Source: Planococcus maritimus (GTDB lineage: Bacteria; Bacillota; Bacilli; Bacillales_A; Planococcaceae). From it: 64,000 nucleotides of DNA. The notes under the pieces are model-generated. The model did not search any database, was not told where the DNA came from, and saw only the letters and a program-made list of their open reading frames with translations. The stretch lies in NCBI RefSeq assembly GCF_001687625.2, contig NZ_CP016538.2, positions 1,704,501-1,768,500 on the forward strand, in the 5' to 3' direction. The translations under genes and the position numbers were made by a program. This document shows, piece by piece, positions 58,030-64,000 of this stretch; the stretch's first letter is position 1; each line of letters starts with the position of its first letter.

Positions 58030-59589
58030 TTATTCTTCTGAATCAGCTTCTTCTGTGTCGGCCTCTTCTGAGTCAGCTTCTTCATCAGCCGGTTCTTCAG
58101 TTGCCAAACCAGCTTGCTCCATTAGGATATCTGTTGCTTCTTGAAGCTGTGGATCTTCTGTATTGATCTTTTCACGCAATTGGTCCATAACCGCATACAT
58201 CGTCTCTTCGTTCAATACGCCATCCGCTTCCAAGTCGTTTTCTTCCTGGAATTCCGTAACGGCCTGTTCCATTTCTTCTTCAAAAACGCCGTCAATTTCC
58301 CCAACTTCAAAGCCGAGGGCATCCAGCATTTTCTCTGCTGTTTGCACTTGCTCGGAAATGCTGCCGTCTTTAAGTTCGACAGATGTGTCAAGGAATGGCA
58401 GAGAAGCATATTCTGGATACGGAACCACTTCATCCGGCTCAATGCCTTCTTCGTGGATCCAGTTGCCATCAGGCGTCAACCATTTGGCAGTCGTGAACTT
58501 CAAATTGGAACCATCGGAAAGGTCATTCGCTGTTTGCACTGTTCCTTTTCCGAAAGTTTTTTCGCCAACCAGTGTGACGCCAGCCGATTCGCTCATGGCC
58601 CCTGCCAAAATCTCAGAAGCTGATGCACTGCCGCCGTCGATCAGCAAAGTGACCGGGACGTCCAGTTTATCTCCTCCTGTTGCCAAATACACTTCCGGCT
58701 CTTCGCCTTTTGCTTGCACTTCGAACATCTCCTTGCCTTCTTCAACAAAAAGGTTGGAAATATCAAGAGCAGTATTCAGCAAACCGCCTGGGTTCTGACG
58801 CACATCAAGCACTGCTGCTTCCATGCCTTGTTCTTCCATATCGGCAATGGCTTGTTGCAATTCGTCGTATGTGTTTTCAGAGAAACTTGTGATATTGATA
58901 TGGGCTACTTGGTCATTGACCATTTCCGCATATACCGTTTCAATCGGAATCTCGTCACGGACGATGGTGATGTCAATCGGGTCTGCATTTTCGCCGCGCT
59001 GGATCGTCAAGGTTACTTCCGTCCCTTTTTCACCACGGATCAACATGACCGCTTCGGTTGTGGAAAAGCCTTGAATGCTCTCGCCATCAACTTCCAAAAT
59101 TTGGTCGTTCGGTAAAACGCCAGCTTTTTCCGCCGGCGAATTTTTGATCGGTGAAACAACCGTTACGTAGCCATTGCGTTCTTGAACTTCTGCGCCGATT
59201 CCTTCAAAACTGGAAGAAATGCCTTCCATGAACTGCGCAGCTTCATTTTCATCCATATAATCAGAGTACGGGTCGCCTAGTGCATCCACCATGCCGTTGA
59301 TGGCACCGTTGATCAAGGCTTCCTCCTCCACCTCCTCAAAATACTGCGCTTCGATTTGATCGTAAGCTGAATACAGTTTTTGGAATTCCTGACGTTCAGG
59401 ACTGTTTACTTCCACTGCCTTATCTTCTCCAAAAGTTAAAGCGAAAACGGTGATGCCCACTGTCGCGATAATCAAGGTAAAGACAAGCATGATGAAATAA
59501 AAGGTCTTCATTCGAATAAAATGCGGCTTTGGTTCTTCTGCCGCCGGCGCTTCGGGTTGTTGTTCTTCGCCCGGTCGCTTGTCGTCCAT
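58030..59589 (-). CDS. S41-family carboxyl-terminal processing protease (CtpB-like)
   Basis: A 519-residue protein with one N-terminal membrane span, a PDZ domain (about 115-200, GVLPNDQILEVDGESI), the S41 core with the nucleophile in GGSASASEI and the Lys in GKGTVQ, a peptidoglycan-binding-like domain (LGFEVGEIDGVFEEEME), and an acidic repetitive tail (EEADSEEADTEEAD). It cleaves exported proteins at their C-termini. ATG 59589 is preferred over 59610, though both are possible. In sporulators CtpB acts in sigma-K signalling; this is not implied here. Confidence 0.88.
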   Translation of the reverse strand: MDDKRPGEEQQPEAPAAEEPKPHFIRMKTFYFIMLVFTLIIATVGITVFALTFGEDKAVEVNSPERQEFQKLYSAYDQIEAQYFEEVEEEALINGAINGMVDALGDPYSDYMDENEAAQFMEGISSSFEGIGAEVQERNGYVTVVSPIKNSPAEKAGVLPNDQILEVDGESIQGFSTTEAVMLIRGEKGTEVTLTIQRGENADPIDITIVRDEIPIETVYAEMVNDQVAHINITSFSENTYDELQQAIADMEEQGMEAAVLDVRQNPGGLLNTALDISNLFVEEGKEMFEVQAKGEEPEVYLATGGDKLDVPVTLLIDGGSASASEILAGAMSESAGVTLVGEKTFGKGTVQTANDLSDGSNLKFTTAKWLTPDGNWIHEEGIEPDEVVPYPEYASLPFLDTSVELKDGSISEQVQTAEKMLDALGFEVGEIDGVFEEEMEQAVTEFQEENDLEADGVLNEETMYAVMDQLREKINTEDPQLQEATDILMEQAGLATEEPADEEADSEEADTEEADSEE

Positions 59590-59662
59590 ATGTTTCACCA
59601 CTTTCTCCATTCACCTGGCAACAAGTTCCAGAAATTCCTCTAAAACTTGGCGGGGTTAAAAG

Positions 59663-59690
59663 AAAAAGACTGCCTCGACAGTCTTTTTTT
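59663..59690 (-). terminator. Terminator of deoD
   Basis: AAAAAGACTG-CCTCGA-CAGTCTTTTT directly after deoD. Confidence 0.88.
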
Positions 59691-59694
59691 CCTG

Positions 59695-60399
59695 TTAGTC
59701 TTGGATCGCTGCGTCCAAAGCTACAACAATCATATCGTTGAATGTTGTTTGGCGTTCTTCTGCAGATGTTACTTCACCAGTCAAAAGATGGTCGCTGACA
59801 GTCAAAATCGATAGAGCTTTGCGGCCAAATTTAGCTGCTAGCGTATACAATGCGGAAGATTCCATCTCTAGGCCAAGAATTCCGTATTGCGCCCATTTTT
59901 CATGTTCTGCGTGTTCGTTGTAGAATACGTCTTCAGTGAAGACATTCCCGACGCGCAAGTTCAAGCCTTTTTCTTGTCCAGCTGCATAAGCTTTTTGCAA
60001 GAGGCCGAAGTCGGCGATCGGTGCATACGTGATGCCGTTAAAAATGATGTCGTTCATTTTCGAATCCGTTGAAGCAGCCTGAGCCAGAATGACGTCACGC
60101 ACTTTAACGTCTTTGTGGATCGAACCACAAGTACCGACGCGGATCAGTTTCTGCACATCGTATTCTTGCATCAATTCTGTAACATAAATTGAAATCGATG
60201 GGACACCCATGCCCGTTCCTTGAACGGAAATGCGCTTGCCTTTATATGTACCTGTGTAGCCGAACATATTACGGACTTCGTTGTACAATGTTACGTCTTC
60301 AAGGAATGTTTCTGCGATGTATTTCGCACGAAGTGGATCGCCAGGAAGTAAAATCGTATCGGCGATATCGCCTTTTTTAGCATTAATGTGAACACTCAT
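59695..60399 (-). CDS. deoD: Purine nucleoside phosphorylase DeoD
   Basis: A 234-residue hexameric PNP that releases purine bases from nucleosides by phosphorolysis. Motifs include [16 protein letters not shown], the phosphate-binding RVGTCGSI, and [10 protein letters not shown] with the ribose-binding Glu. The catalytic Asp is in TVSDH. GAGG precedes the ATG. Length equals Bacillus DeoD. A terminator follows, so it is the last gene of its transcript. Confidence 0.96.
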   Translation of the reverse strand: MSVHINAKKGDIADTILLPGDPLRAKYIAETFLEDVTLYNEVRNMFGYTGTYKGKRISVQGTGMGVPSISIYVTELMQEYDVQKLIRVGTCGSIHKDVKVRDVILAQAASTDSKMNDIIFNGITYAPIADFGLLQKAYAAGQEKGLNLRVGNVFTEDVFYNEHAEHEKWAQYGILGLEMESSALYTLAAKFGRKALSILTVSDHLLTGEVTSAEERQTTFNDMIVVALDAAIQD

Positions 60400-60468
60400 T
60401 ATAAAACCTCACTTTATTTTAGTCGATTTAATCATACTGTTTTTTTTCGTCAAGTGCAATGAAGAGCC

Positions 60469-60684
60469 TCAACCTGCCTCGTATTCTTCCCACATTCGGT
60501 CAAATGTGGAAGCTCGGAGAACTGGATGCGCCTTTTCTTCAAGGTATTGAGAGACTTCCTGAAAATCGATGCTCGATTTAGGGAAGCTGTGATCCAAAAA
60601 CATTGCCTCTGCAAATTGGGAATATTCATCCTGCACAAGCTTGCCTCGGTGTTTCAAGGCATATTGATAAAACGAGCGCTTCAT
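60469..60684 (-). CDS. yozE: YozE family protein (UPF0346)
   Basis: A 71-residue protein with the UPF0346 pattern: SFYQYALKHRG at the start, FAEAMFLDHSFPKSS in the middle and TFDRMWEEYE at the end. It folds as a small helical bundle; function unknown. AAAGGAGG precedes the ATG. It lies downstream of msrAB, after a terminator, as in Bacillus. Confidence 0.92.
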   Translation of the reverse strand: MKRSFYQYALKHRGKLVQDEYSQFAEAMFLDHSFPKSSIDFQEVSQYLEEKAHPVLRASTFDRMWEEYEAG

Positions 60685-60703
60685 AAGAGGCTCCTCCTTT
60701 CAG

Positions 60704-60730
60704 CAAAAAGCCCGGACCGCAGTCCAGGCT
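60704..60730 (-). terminator. Terminator of the msrAB unit
   Basis: AGCCTGGAC-TGCG-GTCCGGGCT followed by a U-run on the minus strand. Confidence 0.85.
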
Positions 60731-60735
60731 GTAAA

Positions 60736-61161
60736 TTATTCGAATAGCTGCACATACTCGCTATAACCTTGTTGTTCCAATTGATCTTTCGGAACGAAAC
60801 GCAAAGCTGCTGAGTTGATGCAATAACGTAAACCACCGAGTTCAGACGGCCCGTCTGGGAATAAATGTCCGAGATGTGAATCGGCAGAGGCAGAACGCAC
60901 TTCTGTCCGTCTCATGCCATGGCTCGTATCGAAGTTTTCTTTCACTTCTTCGCCTTCGATCGGCTTGGCAAAACTTGGCCATCCGCAATGCGCATCGAAC
61001 TTATCTTTCGAGCTGAACAAAGGTTTGCCCGAAACGATATCTACATAGATGCCTTCTTCGAAATGCTGGTCAAACTCACCTTGAAATGGCGGTTCCGTGC
61101 CATTCTCCTGCGTAACGTGATATTGCATTGGCGTTAATTTCGATTTCAACTCGTCTTTCAT
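60736..61161 (-). CDS. msrB: Peptide methionine-R-sulfoxide reductase MsrB
   Basis: A 141-residue MsrB that reduces the R-form of methionine sulfoxide. [19 protein letters not shown] and the catalytic RYCINSAAL are clear. The four zinc cysteines of Zn-MsrB are absent, as in many Bacilli. ATG 61161 has GGGGGG upstream and overlaps msrA by 4 bases. Confidence 0.95.
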   Translation of the reverse strand: MKDELKSKLTPMQYHVTQENGTEPPFQGEFDQHFEEGIYVDIVSGKPLFSSKDKFDAHCGWPSFAKPIEGEEVKENFDTSHGMRRTEVRSASADSHLGHLFPDGPSELGGLRYCINSAALRFVPKDQLEQQGYSEYVQLFE

Positions 61162-61688
61162 TTCGATTCCCCCCAATGATTTTGGATAAATGCTTTGCGG
61201 CCAGACCCTGTCGCGTAGCGGTTGTAGTGAGTAGGATTTTTTTGGTAATAATCCTGGTGGTAGGTTTCGGCCGGATAGAATTCCTTTGCTTCCAAAATAT
61301 CCGTCGCAATCGGCTTATTGAATTTGCCGGATTGCTCTAATTGCTGCTTGGATTTTTCAGCAGCGATGCGTTGTTCTTCCGTCTGGTAATAAATGGCGGT
61401 TTTATAAGAATCACCACGATCGAAAAATTGGCCTCCTGCATCAGTCGGGTCAATTTGGGACCAAAATACTTCAAGTAATCGCTCATAAGGATAAATATCC
61501 GGTTGGAACGTGATTTCAACCGCCTCTCTATGGCCGGTCACATTCGTGCACACTTGTTCATAAGTCGGATTCGGCAAATCGCCGCCTGTATAACCGCTGA
61601 CGACCGCTTCGATGCCATCGAGAGTATCAAAAGGCTGTACCATGCACCAAAAGCAGCCGCCGGCAAATGTCGCTTTTTCTGTCTTCAT
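61158..61688 (-). CDS. msrA: Peptide methionine sulfoxide reductase MsrA (copy 2)
   Basis: A 176-residue MsrA with the GGCFWCM active site near the N-terminus and [23 protein letters not shown] (substrate pocket). ATG 61688 has GGAGG upstream. It is coupled to msrB as a repair pair. It shares most family-specific residues with copy 1 at 35981, from which it is about 25 kb away. Confidence 0.95.
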   Translation of the reverse strand: MKTEKATFAGGCFWCMVQPFDTLDGIEAVVSGYTGGDLPNPTYEQVCTNVTGHREAVEITFQPDIYPYERLLEVFWSQIDPTDAGGQFFDRGDSYKTAIYYQTEEQRIAAEKSKQQLEQSGKFNKPIATDILEAKEFYPAETYHQDYYQKNPTHYNRYATGSGRKAFIQNHWGESK

Positions 61689-61704
61689 CTTACCCCTCCT
61701 CACA

Positions 61705-62280
61705 TTATGGTTGAATCGTGACTAATAGACGGATGTCGTCTTCTTCCAGGTCAAACGAAGTCGCTCGTACTGAAACACCGCCGTTAATCGGAATATCCGT
61801 CAGACTTAACAAAACTTCTTCGTCTTTTGGCATTACTTCCATAAATTCTGGAAGGTCTACGGAGTCTCGAAGTAATTTTAACGCTGACTCCGGCGGAATG
61901 TCGAGCTGTCCGACTTCAACCGAGCGCTGTTCTAATAGCAAATTGCCATCGGGCAGCACGACCGGGTCAAACGTCAAGAGAATCGGCAAGGTTACGCCGA
62001 ACACCGTCAATTCGGTCGATAAGCTAACATTGTCAGTCACTGAAAGCCGCAGTGGGATGGGCTGTCCTTCCATCGCGTCTGCAATATAGGTGTTCGCAAT
62101 GCCTTCAAAATCGGCTTTGGTCGTATTGACAACAACCGTATTGCCTTCAGACGGCGGGCTTGACTCTGCCTGGTAGGCTTTAAAATCGTCGGATGGTGTC
62201 GTGATGAACAATAATAACCCAATGATGGCAAGTAAGTTCAACACCACTAAAACGAAGAAAGCTAAACGCCATTTTTTCAT
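61705..62280 (-). CDS. ypmS: YpmS family (DUF2140) membrane-anchored protein
   Basis: A 191-residue protein with one N-terminal membrane span (about 5-26) and an extracytoplasmic DUF2140 domain. AGGAGG precedes the ATG. It sits between msrA and ypmR in the order found in Bacillus subtilis. Function unknown; the beta-rich lipocalin-like pattern suggests binding of a lipid or wall component, which is inference. Confidence 0.9.
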   Translation of the reverse strand: MKKWRLAFFVLVVLNLLAIIGLLLFITTPSDDFKAYQAESSPPSEGNTVVVNTTKADFEGIANTYIADAMEGQPIPLRLSVTDNVSLSTELTVFGVTLPILLTFDPVVLPDGNLLLEQRSVEVGQLDIPPESALKLLRDSVDLPEFMEVMPKDEEVLLSLTDIPINGGVSVRATSFDLEEDDIRLLVTIQP

Positions 62281-62291
62281 CTTTCCACCTC

Positions 62292-63089
62292 CTATTCCTG
62301 AAAGCTGATGCCGCAGTCCCCCATCGTTTCTGATACACGTTCAGCCATTAAGTCGTAGCCTTTGCTGTTCGGGTGGAAGAAATCGGTATGGTACACAAGA
62401 TTGTCATTGCCAACAAATAAATCGCTGACAGGCACAAAGCAGGCGTGCGGGTCGTCTTCCAAGGTTTCTTCCATGACTCCATTATAGGAAGCGATAATTT
62501 CATCAAATTCTTTCACTTCGTCGGTAACCAATGAAAACGGATTATACAAGCCAATAACAATGAGCGGCGCAGATGGATTCAATGAACGGATGGATGCATA
62601 GATGGTCTCGAAGCGATTCTGGTAAAAAATCATCTCTTCGCTGAATGCGTCGACATTCAATGAAAATAAATCCCGTTTCACGATGCGCATGACGTCATTG
62701 CCGCCAATTGTCATAAAGATGTAATCGGAAGCGAGCAAGGGGCCCGATAGTTTGCCCTGCTGGAATAACGCCAGCAACTGATCGCTTCTCCTGCCGCGCT
62801 TTGCCGTGTTTTCCAAGGCAATACCCTCTACTCCCGGCCACTCCGCCATTTCAAGAGCCAGACGTCCAGCATAACCTCCCCGATTTTCTGTATCACCCAC
62901 GCCTTGCGACAAGGAATCACCAAGAGCGGTAATGATAACGGTCTGTGGGATAAAATTCGGCGGGACCGTGTAAGGCGGAAACTCCACCGTTAATCGCGGA
63001 GCCGCTTCTTCTTTACCGAAATTGAACGTCGAAGCACATCCCGCAAGCACGATCGATAAAACGATGACAATATACAGGATGCGTTTCAC
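62292..63089 (-). CDS. ypmR: SGNH/GDSL lipoprotein hydrolase YpmR
   Basis: A 265-residue lipoprotein. The signal peptide ends in the lipobox LAGC (Cys18). The hydrolase blocks are ALGDSLSQG, GGNDVM and a final DFFHPNSKGY. It is anchored on the outer membrane face and probably deacylates a lipid or polymer. The start is GTG with GGAGAG upstream. It is directly upstream of ypmS and 29 bases downstream of degV. Confidence 0.92.
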   Translation of the reverse strand: MKRILYIVIVLSIVLAGCASTFNFGKEEAAPRLTVEFPPYTVPPNFIPQTVIITALGDSLSQGVGDTENRGGYAGRLALEMAEWPGVEGIALENTAKRGRRSDQLLALFQQGKLSGPLLASDYIFMTIGGNDVMRIVKRDLFSLNVDAFSEEMIFYQNRFETIYASIRSLNPSAPLIVIGLYNPFSLVTDEVKEFDEIIASYNGVMEETLEDDPHACFVPVSDLFVGNDNLVYHTDFFHPNSKGYDLMAERVSETMGDCGISFQE

Positions 63090-63118
63090 GTCTGTCTCTC
63101 CTTCGCGAACATTTTCGT

Positions 63119-63958
63119 TTACCCCGTGTAATACATGAAACCGATGGCGCCGATTCCGGTATGCGTCGAAATGACTGGAGTTGTAAAATCATAGCGGATA
63201 TCGGTAAAGCCAGTTTCTTTGATTTTTTCACGCAATGGCTCAGCCATTGCTTGGCCGTTCGCCTGGGCGATGCCGACCCCTTTAACGACTTTGCCTTTAG
63301 TGCGTTCGGCAAAATCTTTCACCAAATAATCGACCACTTGCTTATGGCTGCGCATTTTCGCGACAGGCGTATATTCGCCGTCATCCAGCGAAGCAATCGG
63401 CTTGATCTTCAGAAATGAGCCAATCATTGCACGGCCTTTGCCAATGCGTCCGCCCTTGACCAAATTATCGAGCGTGTCGACTACGACATACAATTTCGTG
63501 CTGCGACGCACTTGTTCAACGCGTTCGACGATTTCTTCCAATGATTTGCCGTCCATTGCCATCTGTGCGGCTTCAAACACCTGGAACGTCAAAGCATGGG
63601 AGATATAGCGAGAATCGATGACCGTGACATCGCTGTCCGTCAGTTCAGCTGCTGTGCGCGCCGATTCCACCGTCCCGCTCATGCCGCCAGTCATATGGAT
63701 GGAAATGATTTGGCTTCCGTCCTTGCCGAGCTCGTCATACAGTTCTTTGAAAACGCCCGGAGCTGGCTGGGAACTCTTCGGGAATTCATCGGACTCTTTC
63801 ATGAGTTTCAAGAAAGCTTCCGGCTCCAAATCGACGCGGTCCAGATACGTGTTGCCTCCGATCTGGATCGACAAGGGAACGACGTGAAGCCCGTATGCTG
63901 CTATTTCTTCTGCCTTCAAATCAGCAGTCGAATCCGTTACAATGTGAATTTTCGACAT
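63119..63958 (-). CDS. DegV family fatty-acid-binding protein
   Basis: A 279-residue DegV-fold protein. The start has the family motif IVTDSTADL; ligand-contacting segments are IHMTGGMSGTVESA, DSRYISHALTF and the C-terminal TPVISTHTGIGAIGF. DegV/FakB proteins bind fatty acids for the fatty-acid kinase FakA. GGAAGTGA precedes ATG 63958. It may be the first gene of the degV-ypmR-ypmS-msrAB run; the promoter lies at the window edge. Confidence 0.92.
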   Translation of the reverse strand: MSKIHIVTDSTADLKAEEIAAYGLHVVPLSIQIGGNTYLDRVDLEPEAFLKLMKESDEFPKSSQPAPGVFKELYDELGKDGSQIISIHMTGGMSGTVESARTAAELTDSDVTVIDSRYISHALTFQVFEAAQMAMDGKSLEEIVERVEQVRRSTKLYVVVDTLDNLVKGGRIGKGRAMIGSFLKIKPIASLDDGEYTPVAKMRSHKQVVDYLVKDFAERTKGKVVKGVGIAQANGQAMAEPLREKIKETGFTDIRYDFTTPVISTHTGIGAIGFMYYTG

Positions 63959-64000
63959 TCGATCACTTCCATTTCATCTACTAATGAGTATTGCTTTGTG

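Noticed and set aside
1..64000. tRNA, rRNA, CRISPR, insertion sequences, prophage or integrase genes
   Set aside because: None could be supported: no transposase or integrase motifs, no regularly spaced repeats, and no tRNA-like cloverleaf was noticed.

Overview
The window reads as a chromosomal segment of a Gram-positive Bacillales bacterium, most likely a Planococcus-type member of the Planococcaceae. This is inferred from gene content and Bacillus-like gene order (ypmR-ypmS-msrA-msrB-yozE, ykoFEDC behind a TPP riboswitch, xpaC-telA, odhA-odhB), strong AGGAGG-type ribosome binding sites, a CcpA-type cre site, and a diaminopimelate-based wall. No rRNA, tRNA, CRISPR array, insertion sequence or prophage was seen. 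Gene density is high, and many convergent gene pairs share one bidirectional terminator.

Layout. 1-4.5 kb: a fructose PTS operon (fruR-fruK-fruA, minus strand) flanked on both sides by HPr genes, with a well-formed promoter overlapped by a cre site. 4.5-8.8 kb: an SDR oxidoreductase, an MBL-fold hydrolase, a secreted M14 carboxypeptidase and NAD(P)H-hydrate dehydratase. 8.9-10.7 kb: a membrane protein and a TlpA/ResA-like thioredoxin behind a 10-residue leader ORF, then a small membrane-associated protein. 10.7-16 kb: acyltransferase, SGNH hydrolase, an ion channel with an odd filter, a YqcI/YcgG protein and a LacI-type regulator preceded by an AT-rich palindrome cluster. 16-18.6 kb: an EVE-like/HNH nuclease with a substituted catalytic His, and a ctaG/DUF2243 operon behind a structured leader. 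19.5-26.1 kb: a five-gene AbgT/amidohydrolase operon. 27-33 kb: selO and the thiamine-precursor ECF transporter. 33-41 kb: Spo0M-like protein, AI-2E exporter, LCP ligase, MsrA, MFS transporter, ABC-F protein and two cold-shock-domain genes. 41.6-46.5 kb: xpaC-telA with a sigma-W-like promoter, facing a MoxR ATPase/VWA pair. 46.6-64 kb: DedA, odhAB, a PAS-GGDEF cyclase, a divergent dapF with murG, a MATE pump, a COG0523 GTPase, CtpB-like protease, deoD, yozE, msrB-msrA, ypmS, ypmR and degV.

Much of the window is core physiology: sugar uptake, TCA cycle, wall synthesis, oxidative repair and cofactor scavenging. The parts that most deserve a second look are regulatory and structural: the ctaG leader (mutually exclusive pairing around a terminator), the csp leader hairpin, the palindrome cluster upstream of the LacI gene, the sigma-W-like promoter, the paired HPr genes, the EVE/HNH candidate defence nuclease, the channel filter and the AbgT operon with its cyclase-like regulator.
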